The position numbers and the translations under genes were made by a program. A DNA stretch of 32,314 nucleotides from positions 1 to 32,314 of the forward strand of contig JAJYJD010000004.1 of the NCBI GenBank assembly GCA_021789755.1, given 5' to 3'. The stretch comes from Bacteroidota bacterium. Lineage in GTDB: Bacteria; Bacteroidota; Ignavibacteria; Kryptoniales; JAKASW01. The notes beneath the pieces are model-generated. The model was not told where the DNA came from. It worked only from the letters and a program-made list of their open reading frames with translations, and did not search any database. Position 1 is the first letter of the stretch, and the number at the start of each line of letters is the position of its first letter. Below are positions 15,719 to 24,284 of this stretch, piece by piece.

Positions 15719-17418
15719 GCCTGTACAGCCTCCTCTTCCACTTCGTGAGCGCCTTCGGGGACGAGCTCCATGGCTTCTCGCGGACATTCGTTCACGCAAA
15801 TTCCACACCCTTTGCAGTGATCGTAATCGATCACGTACTCTCCGTCTTTATCCTTGCTTATCGCCACGTCAGGACAGAACGTCAAACAGACATCGCAGTG
15901 GAGACATGTTCCACATGTAAAGCATCTTTCTGCTTCATCGAGCGCCTGTCCTTCAGTCAGCGTTCTGTTGACTTCAGTGAAACTCGCCTTGCTCTTTTCA
16001 ACGGCAATCCGCGGGACTTTCACTCTCTTTTCGTGTGGAAAATAAAAAGTGTTGACATCATCCGGATGGACGACATCATGCGATAGCCCGTTCGACTGGG
16101 TGCGCCAGCCGAGGAACTCGTCTATGGATTTTGCCGCGTCTTTCCCTGCGCGGATCGCATTAACGACGGTGCCGTTCGGATTCGTCGCGGCGTCTCCGCC
16201 GGCGAATATTCCCGGAACTCCGGTAGAATAATCGTCATCGACGAAGAGTCTCACGCCTTTCTTGAGGAATGAGTACGGCAGGAATGAAAGATCGGGCTCC
16301 TCGCCGATCGCGGATATGATGGTGTCCGCCGCCATTGTGTAGTTGGAGCCTTTAACGGGAACAGGTCTTCTCCTTCCGCTGGCATCGGGCTCCCCGAGTT
16401 TCATCTTTATAAGCTCTATCTTCGAAGCCTTACCCTTGACACCAGTAATTTTCGCCGGAGCAACGAGAAACTCAAAACGGACGCCTTCTTTTTCAGCCTC
16501 TTCAATTTCCTCCGGTACCGCAGGCATTTCGGCCCGTGTTCGTCGGTATAGTATGGTCGCCTTCTTGCCGAGCCTGACTGCGCTCCTGGCTGCATCGATT
16601 GCCGTGTTTCCGCCACCAACGACGAGAACTTGCCGCCCGACCTTCGGAACGATGCCGGTGCTCAGGTCCCGCAGGAAATCGACACCGGTATAGACGCCCT
16701 TCAGACCTTCTCCCGCGACGTCCATCTTCCTGCTCCGCATGGCGCCCACGGCGACAAAAACGGCATCGAATTTCTCGAGCTCACTCCATGCTACATTTCC
16801 CCCGATCCTGGAATCCATCCGGATCTCGACACCTAAACTTTCAATATCGGCGATCTCTTTGTCCAGAATTTTTTTCGGAAGCCTGTACTCCGGTATGCCG
16901 TACCTCAGCATTCCTCCGGGCTCGTGGTCGGCTTCAAATATGACCGTTCGATAACCTTTCCTGGACAGCTGGTACGCGCAGGAAAGTCCCGCCGGTCCGG
17001 AGCCTATCACGGCAACCTTCTCGCTCTTAGGCGTCTCGGAGACTTGAGGGAGTTTCTTGTTACGTAGATTCTTGTCCGCCACAAACCGCTCTATGTTATG
17101 TATTGCGACAGCCTCATCGTACGGTTTCCTGTTGCACTGTCCTTCACACGGGTGATAACAGACCCTTCCCGTAACTCCGGGGAGCGGGTTATCTTCCAGA
17201 ATCTTGTACCAAGCCTCTTCGTATTTCTTCTGCCTGACAAGATCGAAATAAACGGGGATCTTCTCCCCGGCAGGACATCCGACCTCGCAGGGAGAAGTCT
17301 TGTTCTTGTAGACGGGTCTCACATGCCGCCAGCTTCCGGTAGGAATTTTTCTCGTCGACTCGAGCGAGAATGCCAGCGGCGGCATCTCTTCGACAGTTGT
17401 GTATTTATATCTTGTCAT
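15715..17418 (-). CDS. GltD-like FAD/NAD(P)H oxidoreductase fused to PorD-type 2[4Fe-4S] ferredoxin
   Basis: A 567-residue fusion in the position where por operons normally carry only a small PorD ferredoxin. The N-terminus has the cysteine-rich GltD/NfnB-type cluster domain (SPCEVGCPAG, then VCYHPCEGQC). An FAD fold follows (VAVIGSGPAGLSCAYQL, EPGGMLRYGIPEYRLP), then an NAD(P)H fold (VLVVGGGNTAIDAAR) and GIFAGGDAATNPNGTVV. Residues about 495-555 hold two ferredoxin clusters (CLHCDVCLTFCP and CKGCGICVNECP). It can be expected to accept electrons from PorAB and to exchange them with NAD(P)H through FAD, or to act as a bifurcating module if it has further partners; which one is not determinable here. 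It lies 11 bases after porC and overlaps porA by four bases. Confidence 0.9.
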   Translation of the reverse strand: MTRYKYTTVEEMPPLAFSLESTRKIPTGSWRHVRPVYKNKTSPCEVGCPAGEKIPVYFDLVRQKKYEEAWYKILEDNPLPGVTGRVCYHPCEGQCNRKPYDEAVAIHNIERFVADKNLRNKKLPQVSETPKSEKVAVIGSGPAGLSCAYQLSRKGYRTVIFEADHEPGGMLRYGIPEYRLPKKILDKEIADIESLGVEIRMDSRIGGNVAWSELEKFDAVFVAVGAMRSRKMDVAGEGLKGVYTGVDFLRDLSTGIVPKVGRQVLVVGGGNTAIDAARSAVRLGKKATILYRRTRAEMPAVPEEIEEAEKEGVRFEFLVAPAKITGVKGKASKIELIKMKLGEPDASGRRRPVPVKGSNYTMAADTIISAIGEEPDLSFLPYSFLKKGVRLFVDDDYSTGVPGIFAGGDAATNPNGTVVNAIRAGKDAAKSIDEFLGWRTQSNGLSHDVVHPDDVNTFYFPHEKRVKVPRIAVEKSKASFTEVNRTLTEGQALDEAERCFTCGTCLHCDVCLTFCPDVAISKDKDGEYVIDYDHCKGCGICVNECPREAMELVPEGAHEVEEEAVQA

Positions 17419-17429
17419 GTCAGCCGCCC

Positions 17430-18044
17430 TTACTTTACGGTTATATTTTCATTTCCTTCCGAAGAGAGATGCTCGCGCACGATCGTCTCCGTCATGACTG
17501 AATCCACAGATTCATACGCCTCGAGCGCCGCAGCGGCGTTCTCATCCTGCTTCATTGGAACGCCCTCCCTTATCGCTTCCACTATCGCATCTATCCCGAC
17601 CACTCCTGAAAATTTCGCAAAGGCCCCGAGGATCGACGTGTTCACGATCGGCATGCTCTTCGTCCCGAGCCCGTGCTTAACCGCAATACCTGCTGCGTCG
17701 ACGGAGCCGACGGAATAGTCCCCCGGGAATGTGAAGGTACTCAGCGGATTCGATGTGTTCACGAGAATCGTACCTCCTCGTTTCAAACCGGAGAAAACGT
17801 TCGTGAATTTAATCAGTGTCGCATCGAGAATAATCAGGTGGTCAGGTTCGTAAATGGCCGTCCGAAGCCTGATGGGTTTATCGTCCACTCTTGTGAATGC
17901 GAGCACCGGGGCTCCTCTTCTTTCGACACCGAACGATGGAAAGGATTGAGCGAACTTACCTTCCTTGAAGATAGCGGAAGCGAGAATCTTCGCGGCAATC
18001 ACTCCACCCTGACCGCCTCTTCCGTGCATCCTGATTTCAATCAT
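17430..18044 (-). CDS. porC: Pyruvate:ferredoxin oxidoreductase gamma subunit
   Basis: A 204-residue gamma subunit, first gene of the por unit. The N-terminal HGRGGQGGVIAAKILA and the FPSFGVERRGAPVLAFTRV segment are diagnostic of PorC; the central LKRGGTILVNTSN and the GLGTKSMPIVNTSILGAFA region also match. In the complex it contacts CoA and the alpha/beta core. A strong GGGAGGAG precedes the ATG, in keeping with a highly expressed operon. A sigma70-like promoter candidate lies about 85-115 bases upstream. Confidence 0.93.
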   Translation of the reverse strand: MIEIRMHGRGGQGGVIAAKILASAIFKEGKFAQSFPSFGVERRGAPVLAFTRVDDKPIRLRTAIYEPDHLIILDATLIKFTNVFSGLKRGGTILVNTSNPLSTFTFPGDYSVGSVDAAGIAVKHGLGTKSMPIVNTSILGAFAKFSGVVGIDAIVEAIREGVPMKQDENAAAALEAYESVDSVMTETIVREHLSSEGNENITVK

Positions 18045-18099
18045 CCTTGTTCTCCTCCCGCATTTTGTGCTAAGGGCAAGTATGTCAACGGGTCACCTG

Positions 18100-18114
18100 C
18101 GAAGGATCCCTTCG
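18100..18114. other. Short perfect hairpin in the presumed por leader
   Basis: CGAAGG-atc-CCTTCG, six base pairs with a three-base loop, between the candidate promoter and porC. It would lie near the 5' end of the por transcript and could stabilise the mRNA or act as an operator. Confidence 0.3.
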
Positions 18115-18127
18115 TCAGTCCGCTGAG

Positions 18128-18157
18128 CTTATAATGAACCGAAGAATTCACTGTAAA
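18128..18157 (-). promoter_or_regulatory. Candidate promoter for the por operon
   Basis: On the minus strand TTTACA (18157-18152) and TATAAG (18133-18128) are separated by 18 bases, a reasonable sigma70-type pair. It would give a leader of about 75 bases. This is a visual match only. The remaining stretch up to 18465 shows no gene, no tRNA-like sequence and no further convincing signal. Confidence 0.35.
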
Positions 18158-18465
18158 CTGCGTCAAATGCCGTGCCCGTAAATTTGCCCAATTTCAGCGC
18201 ATTTCAAACATATGGGCGGATAATGACCTCCACTCGTTGCGACAACTTGCCACATCGCTTCCTCTTTGCAGCTGTACGGACTTACGCTGACAAGGCCAGC
18301 CTTTGGGGTGAATTTTCCCCGCCGTCTTCACGTCCCTCGCACCGTGAATCTTAACTGATCTTTGGCGAAATTGATTACAATCTCCACGACGGAGAAAATC
18401 TGTTGCTGCCGAATGCGCTGCCCGCTTACAATTTGGAATTCAAACATTAGAACTGTATTTCAGAA

Positions 18466-19875
18466 ATGACCTATTTAGTCGACACACATTCACATTTGAA
18501 TCACGAAAAGTTTCAGGATGTCCGCGCAACTTTGGAACAAGCGGCGTCGGTCGGAGTCGAGTATATCATCGTTCCGGGTTGGGATCTGGAGTCAAGCGAG
18601 AGAGCCGTCGAGCTGGCAGAGAAGTTCAAGAACGTGTTTGCAGCCGTTGGATATCACCCGCACGATGCGGCTAAGGCCGACGACACATCTCTAAAGAAGA
18701 TAGCCGATATGTCTTCTCATGAGAAAGTTGTCGCCATCGGCGAGATCGGCCTCGACTACCATTACAATCTCTCTCCTCCGGAGATTCAGAGGAAAGTGTT
18801 CGAGGCGCAAATCGAAATTGCCAGGTCCGTGAAACTCCCGGTCTCCATTCACAACCGCGAATCCGACCAGGACTTGATCACCATCCTTGACAAACACATT
18901 CAAACCGGCTGGGTTCTTCCGCGCAGGTTCGACTACCAGATAAGACTCCAGCCGAGGGGCGTCCTTCACAGCTTCATTTCTACTTTAGAGATCGCACGCC
19001 GCGCCACCAAACTCGGATTCTACCTCGGAATAAGCGGCATGGTGACATTCGGCAAGTCGGACAGGACAGAACTTCAGAAAGTGGTCGCGACATTCGAGCC
19101 GGAATATTTTCTCGTGGAGACCGACGCCCCGTACCTCGCGCCGGCTCCCTGCCGCGGGAAGACAAACGAACCCGCATTCGTACCGTACATCGTCGACAGG
19201 ATCGCAGTATTGCAGGAGCTGACGGTCGAGGATATCCGGCGCATCACTTCATACAATGCATACAAGCTGTTCGGCATCGGAGCGAAACCCGCGGCTAAGA
19301 TTGCGTATCAAATCCGCAACTCGCTCTATCTCAACCTCACTCTGCGATGCGACGCAGATTGTATCTTCTGCGATCGCAAAGGCGAGGCAATGGTCAAGGG
19401 GCACAATCTCCACATAGAAAAAGAGCCCTCGGCGCAGGAGCTGATGAATGAAATCGGCGATCCGAAAAGGTTCAAGGAAATTGTCTTCTGCGGATACGGA
19501 GAGCCGACGATCAGGATTGACGTTATCAAGGAAGTAGCACGTTATGTCAAAGACAATGGAGGCATGACTCGCCTCGATACGGACGGACACGGCAATGTCA
19601 TAAACCACCGCGACATACTGCCTGAAGTAAATGGCCTGATCGACGCCGTTTCAATCAGCCTCAACTCGACCGACCCTGAGGAATATGGCAAGCTGATGGG
19701 AACACCCAGCGGCAAACAATGGGATTCCATGTTTGAATTCGCAAAAGAGGCAAAAGATTTCATCCCGAAAGTTTACATGAGTGTTGTCGGAGTGGATGGG
19801 CTCGACATAGAGTCTGCGAAGGAATTCGTGGAAAAGAAAATGGGCGTAGAGTTCAGGTTGAGGCCGCTGTTCTGA
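18466..19875 (+). CDS. TatD-family metal-dependent hydrolase fused to a TatD-linked radical SAM domain
   Basis: A 469-residue fusion. Residues about 1-270 are a TatD hydrolase: DTHSHLNHEKF (HxH metal ligands), IGEIGLDYHY, SIHNRE, VLHSFIS and VETDAPYLAP supply the remaining ligands. Compared with typical TatD, about ten extra residues sit before the VLHSF strand. Residues about 280-469 are a radical SAM domain beginning IRNSLYLNLTLRC, with the cluster motif CDADCIFC (CX3CX2C) and a FCGYGEPTIR loop for SAM binding. In many genomes this radical SAM family is a separate gene beside tatD. TatD enzymes have DNase or D-aminoacyl-tRNA-related quality-control activities; the radical SAM reaction is not known to me. 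No Shine-Dalgarno is visible. menA follows after six bases. Confidence 0.88.
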   Translation: MTYLVDTHSHLNHEKFQDVRATLEQAASVGVEYIIVPGWDLESSERAVELAEKFKNVFAAVGYHPHDAAKADDTSLKKIADMSSHEKVVAIGEIGLDYHYNLSPPEIQRKVFEAQIEIARSVKLPVSIHNRESDQDLITILDKHIQTGWVLPRRFDYQIRLQPRGVLHSFISTLEIARRATKLGFYLGISGMVTFGKSDRTELQKVVATFEPEYFLVETDAPYLAPAPCRGKTNEPAFVPYIVDRIAVLQELTVEDIRRITSYNAYKLFGIGAKPAAKIAYQIRNSLYLNLTLRCDADCIFCDRKGEAMVKGHNLHIEKEPSAQELMNEIGDPKRFKEIVFCGYGEPTIRIDVIKEVARYVKDNGGMTRLDTDGHGNVINHRDILPEVNGLIDAVSISLNSTDPEEYGKLMGTPSGKQWDSMFEFAKEAKDFIPKVYMSVVGVDGLDIESAKEFVEKKMGVEFRLRPLF

Positions 19876-19881
19876 GATGCC

Positions 19882-20805
19882 ATGGATAGCAGCCGGAAAA
19901 GACAGTTGAACTTCGCAGTATGGTGGCGTCTGATGAGGCCACACACTCTGACCGCGGCCGTCATGCCTGTCCTCATAGGTACTGCTCTTGCTTATTCGGA
20001 CGGCGCGTTCAACCTTCCACTTTTCGCCTCGATGATGATTGCTTCAGTGATAATCCAGGCCGCGGTGAATATGTTCAACGAGTATTTCGACTACAAGCGC
20101 GGGCTCGATTCGGTTGATTCGGTTGGAATCGGCGGCGTTATAGTCCGCGAGGAATTGCACGAGAAGACCGTATTGTCAATCGCCGTGACATTTTTCTCGG
20201 TCGCAGTAGTCCTGGGAGTTTACATCTGTGCGAGCACCAGCTGGTGGATCGCCGTTATCGGCTCGGCCAGCATGGCAGTCGGCTACTTCTATTCTGCCGG
20301 CAAATATCCGATCGCTTACACGGCTCTTGGAGAGGCCGCCTCGGGACTCTTCATGGGGCCGGTGATCGTGCTGATCGCGTTCTTTATTCAGAGAAACACC
20401 ATTACACTGCCGGCCGTTTTGCTTTCCATTCCGATCTCGATTCTCGTGGGCGCGATACTGATGGCGAACAATATCCGCGATGCGGAAGGAGACTCGAAGA
20501 AAGGAAGAAAGACGCTCGCTATTCTGTCGGGACGCAAACGCGCGATCGGGTTTCTCGGATGGATGTTCGCGACAACCTACTTCTGGACTGCCTTTCTGGT
20601 CCTCTTCAGGGTCACGACGCCCTGGATCCTTCTGACTGTTCTTGCAGTTCCTACGGCGACCCGGTCGATCAGGATTTTTCGAGCCGGTTCCACCTCATCC
20701 GAGATGATGCCTGCTATGAAGGCAGCTTCCCAACTTCACACTCAGTTCGGTGTTCTATTCACCATCGGCATTCTTCTGGGTAAATTTCTTTCTGCCGGAC
20801 ATTAG
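19882..20805 (+). CDS. menA: 1,4-dihydroxy-2-naphthoate polyprenyltransferase (menaquinone synthesis)
   Basis: A 307-residue UbiA-family integral membrane prenyltransferase that attaches the isoprenoid tail to dihydroxynaphthoate. The first aspartate-rich motif is NMFNEYFDYKRGLD (about residue 55), the second NNIRDAEGDSKKGRKTLA (about residue 195); both bind the Mg-diphosphate of the prenyl donor. WRLMRPHTLTAAVMPVLIG at the N-terminus is typical of MenA rather than UbiA. Eight or so hydrophobic helices are visible. It starts six bases after the tatD fusion and is probably co-transcribed. Menaquinone fits an anaerobic or microaerobic respiratory chain; other men genes are outside the window. 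Confidence 0.9.
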   Translation: MDSSRKRQLNFAVWWRLMRPHTLTAAVMPVLIGTALAYSDGAFNLPLFASMMIASVIIQAAVNMFNEYFDYKRGLDSVDSVGIGGVIVREELHEKTVLSIAVTFFSVAVVLGVYICASTSWWIAVIGSASMAVGYFYSAGKYPIAYTALGEAASGLFMGPVIVLIAFFIQRNTITLPAVLLSIPISILVGAILMANNIRDAEGDSKKGRKTLAILSGRKRAIGFLGWMFATTYFWTAFLVLFRVTTPWILLTVLAVPTATRSIRIFRAGSTSSEMMPAMKAASQLHTQFGVLFTIGILLGKFLSAGH

Positions 20806-20906
20806 TCCATCTCCCGAAGCGCCTCTCCCGCCAGGGGGCCTCATGATTGTATTTTACCGCCCATCAAGATAAATTCGGATACACACGTAAGGCTGGAACT
20901 GACCGA

Positions 20907-23900
20907 ATGAAGAAACGACCGGGACCGGTACGGGCCGAGTCTCCGAAGAAAAGCACTATCGACACCCTCTTCGCGGCTTTCGCCAACACATGCGAATCGG
21001 CCCTTCAAGGAACGGACTTCAAAAAAGTGTCCGCCGAACTCGAGAGGGACCTGAAAGACCTTACAGGTGCGTTATCCGTTTCGCTTTTTACGGGGAGCGA
21101 CGGGAATGCTGATCTTCAGCTCCTGTCAAGCTCCGACGAAACCGGGCTTCACGCCGGCATTACTGTCCCTTTCGACCGCGAACCGGTAAGCTCATTCAGG
21201 AGATCAAAACACCCGACCCACCTGACCGCCGCCTCAAAGTATTTTGCCGAATTCAGAGACACGATTTTTGACGGAACGGTCGTCGACTCGATCAGGGTCT
21301 ACCCGCTAAGGTTCGGACAGGAATTCCTCGGCTTGCTCGTGGCGGCTTTCTGGGCGGCGAGCGAGTCATCCACGGAAAGCGAATCGACGGACCGGACTTT
21401 CTCTTCTGCAGCAAAACAGCTTTCTCTGGTGATCCACTCTTTCAACATCACGAATAAGTACAGCATACTCAAAGACAAATACAGGTCGGTGCTCGACCAG
21501 GTCAATTCCATCGTTTTCACATTCGAGCTTTCGACAGGCGCGATACTGGAAGCGAACGAGTCGTTCTTCAGATCTTTCGGTTATAAGAAGTCCGATCTTG
21601 CTAATCTGACATTATTCGATCTGGTGTTCGATTCGAAGGAAACCGTAGAGTCGAATATCAAGCTCGCCGCGAAGGCCGGGAAGGTGCATTTCCCCTCCAA
21701 GTTTTACAAACACCGCGACGGATCGCAGATCGAGATGGAAGTCAGAGGCACAGACATCAGTTACGGGGACAGAATTTTCGGCCTCGTGACCGCGGTCGAC
21801 CTGACCGAAAAACGGAAAGCGGAGGAAGAGTCGGAACTGCAGAGAGCCCGCTACCAGAATTTCATCCGCAACAGCGCGGAGGGAATCTGGAGAATGGAAT
21901 TCACAGAGCCCGTAGATATCTCACAGGGCAGCCAAAAAATAGCGGAGGAAATAGTCAAGAGAGGGATCATCTCAGAGTGCAATCAGACCATGGCCCGGAT
22001 GTACGGGTTCGACAGTCCCGAACAGCTGATCGGAAAGAGCGCGCTCGACTTCATCGCCGATCTGGACGCATACACCGCTTCGAAGCTCAAATTCACAGAG
22101 AACAACTTCTCAACGGCAAATATCGAGACGGTCGAGAAAGACCGGCAGGGGAACATACACTATTTCGAAAACTCTTATATCGGAGAGACTCTGCAGGACA
22201 AGCTCGTCAGGATATGGGGTATTCAGCGCGACATTACCGAGAAGCGAAGACTTCAGGAGCAGCTCAGGGCGTCGGAGAACCGATACCGGAACCTGGTCGA
22301 ACAGGCAAACGACATGGTGCTCCTGTTCAACGACCACGGAGAGTTCATCTTCGCAAATAAAAGATTCTTCGAACAAACCAGTTATACGGCGGACGAGATC
22401 TGGGGCAAATCAATATTGCTGATCGCGCATCCCGATGATGCGGACAGTTTCATGAAGAGGATCGAAGAACAATTCCGGTCCCCGGACATACACCTGCGCC
22501 ACACGCTCAAGCTCGTGACAAAATTCCATCAAGAGAGGATCGTCGAGCTCAGTATGACGACGCTGCGCGCGGCGGACAAAGCAACCGGCATCCTCGCGAT
22601 CGGCAGAGACGTTACCATCGAGCAATCCGTCAAGACTGCGCTTCACGAATCCGAAGAAAAATACAGGAGCCTCGTCGAACACTCGATCCTTGCCGTACTG
22701 GTGATCCAGGAAAATGTCATCGTTTATGCGAACCAGACTTCCAGCGACCTCTTCGAGACGGAAATGTCATCTTTCCAGGGGAAGCCGCTCGATACGTTCA
22801 TACACCCGAACGACTACATCCGCATATTTGAAAAATTCGAGGAGGCCTCCCTTGCCCCGAACAAGGATGTGCAGTTCTCGGTCCGCGGTATAACGTCAGG
22901 AGGAAAACTAAAGTCGATCGAAGGATGGGCCGCAGGTATAACCTACATGGGCAAACCGGCGATCCAGGTTGCCATGGTTGATGTCACGGAAACGAAGAAG
23001 CTGGAAGAGCAGCTGATCCAATCCCAGAAAATGGAAAGCATCGGCCAGCTGGCCAGCGGAGTGGCGCACGACTTCAATAATCTTTTGGGTTCGATCTACG
23101 GAGCTATCAGCATTCTGAGGGAGAAATATGCCTCCAGGGACTCAAATCTCGGTAAATACATCGATATTCTCGATTCGTCCGCGAAAAGGGCGGCGGAGCT
23201 CACGTCACAGCTGCTGACATTCTCCCGGCAGCGCGGAAGCGACGTCAAACCCGTCAGGCTGAACGACATCGTCAACGACGCGATGAAAATTCTCATCAGA
23301 AGCATCGGGAAGAATATAAAAGTCGAAAACTCTCTTGACCCGACGCTGCATGCCATCGAAGCAGACCCGAGCCAGATCGAAGGAGTAGTCATAAACCTGA
23401 GCATCAACTCGCGCGATGCGATGCCCTCCGGAGGAATCCTGCACATCGAGACTTCCAATGTCGAGTTCGACAAAGAAATCGTCAGGCAAATTCCCGACGC
23501 GCGCCCGGGTCATTACGTCTGCCTTTCCGTCTCCGACACCGGTATCGGGATGGACGACGAAACCAAGAGGAAAATCTTCGAACCATTTTTCACGACAAAG
23601 CCGGTGGGAAAAGGCTCGGGACTCGGACTCTCTATAGTCTACGGCATCGTAAAAAATCATAAGGGCTTCATAAATGTATACAGCGAGCCCGAGCGTGGAT
23701 CGATTTTCAAAGTATATTTCCCGGCCACCGACAAGATACCGATCGACGAGCTGATAACTGCTCAAAAGGAGATCCCGCGCGGCACGGAAACGATTCTAAT
23801 CATCGACGACGAACTTACGCTTCTGGACCTGACCAGAGAGCTTCTTGAAGGGCTCGGCTACAACGTGATTACGGCACAGGGAGCATTGGAAGGCATCAAC

Positions 23901-24155
23901 GCCTATAGAGAGCGGCATAAAGAGATCCAGATGGTGATCCTCGATATGCTCATGCCGGAGATGACCGGCAACCAGGTTTACCCCGTCCTGAAGGGAATTA
24001 ATCCGCGCGTCGCCGTGCTCCTCGCGACCGGACTCAGCGTCGGGGAGAGAGTCGACGACATGATTTCACTCGGGGTCAACGGTGTAGTCGGAAAGCCGTA
24101 TTCGGTAAGCGACCTGGCCACACACGTCCGCAGCGTCCTGGACTCGAAGAGATAA
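20907..24155 (+). CDS. Multi-PAS hybrid sensor histidine kinase with C-terminal receiver
   Basis: The track begins at a TTG (20847); the ATG at 20907 is preferred (1082 residues), although neither has a strong ribosome binding site. Domains in order: a GAF-like region (about 20-180), four PAS domains (about 190-310, 313-450, 455-572 and 580-700), a HisKA/HATPase kinase of the HDFNN type ([10 protein letters not shown], phospho-histidine about 721; [28 protein letters not shown]), and a receiver (LIIDDE, phospho-acceptor D about 1013 in [15 protein letters not shown]). No membrane segment is seen, so it should be a soluble sensor of internal signals such as redox or small ligands. No response regulator with a DNA-binding domain is adjacent: it is an orphan, and its output is unknown. 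Confidence 0.92.
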   Translation: MKKRPGPVRAESPKKSTIDTLFAAFANTCESALQGTDFKKVSAELERDLKDLTGALSVSLFTGSDGNADLQLLSSSDETGLHAGITVPFDREPVSSFRRSKHPTHLTAASKYFAEFRDTIFDGTVVDSIRVYPLRFGQEFLGLLVAAFWAASESSTESESTDRTFSSAAKQLSLVIHSFNITNKYSILKDKYRSVLDQVNSIVFTFELSTGAILEANESFFRSFGYKKSDLANLTLFDLVFDSKETVESNIKLAAKAGKVHFPSKFYKHRDGSQIEMEVRGTDISYGDRIFGLVTAVDLTEKRKAEEESELQRARYQNFIRNSAEGIWRMEFTEPVDISQGSQKIAEEIVKRGIISECNQTMARMYGFDSPEQLIGKSALDFIADLDAYTASKLKFTENNFSTANIETVEKDRQGNIHYFENSYIGETLQDKLVRIWGIQRDITEKRRLQEQLRASENRYRNLVEQANDMVLLFNDHGEFIFANKRFFEQTSYTADEIWGKSILLIAHPDDADSFMKRIEEQFRSPDIHLRHTLKLVTKFHQERIVELSMTTLRAADKATGILAIGRDVTIEQSVKTALHESEEKYRSLVEHSILAVLVIQENVIVYANQTSSDLFETEMSSFQGKPLDTFIHPNDYIRIFEKFEEASLAPNKDVQFSVRGITSGGKLKSIEGWAAGITYMGKPAIQVAMVDVTETKKLEEQLIQSQKMESIGQLASGVAHDFNNLLGSIYGAISILREKYASRDSNLGKYIDILDSSAKRAAELTSQLLTFSRQRGSDVKPVRLNDIVNDAMKILIRSIGKNIKVENSLDPTLHAIEADPSQIEGVVINLSINSRDAMPSGGILHIETSNVEFDKEIVRQIPDARPGHYVCLSVSDTGIGMDDETKRKIFEPFFTTKPVGKGSGLGLSIVYGIVKNHKGFINVYSEPERGSIFKVYFPATDKIPIDELITAQKEIPRGTETILIIDDELTLLDLTRELLEGLGYNVITAQGALEGINAYRERHKEIQMVILDMLMPEMTGNQVYPVLKGINPRVAVLLATGLSVGERVDDMISLGVNGVVGKPYSVSDLATHVRSVLDSKR

Positions 24156-24206
24156 TCCGCGCCTATCAACGTCTGTCAAATTTCGATTTGCATTCATCCC
24201 TGCGAA

Positions 24207-24245
24207 GAGCCGGTGATGCGATTGTTCCCCCGTTAATTCCGGCTC
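24207..24245. terminator. Weak inverted repeat between convergent genes
   Basis: GAGCCGG (24207-24213) and CCGGCTC (24239-24245) are perfectly complementary but 25 bases apart, between the kinase and receptor 3' ends. A bidirectional terminator is possible; no T-run. Confidence 0.25.
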
Positions 24246-24284
24246 GACTCCGTCGCCCCGGCCAAAATCCGGATTGAAAGGCCG

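Noticed and set aside
15718-15808. N-terminal extension of porA given by the track
   Set aside because: Arginine-rich residues unlike PorA and overlapping the ferredoxin end of the upstream gene; the ATGA-overlap start at 15718 is better.
18172-18354. 60-residue plus-strand ORF in the por-tatD gap
   Set aside because: No ribosome binding site, no motif, odd composition.
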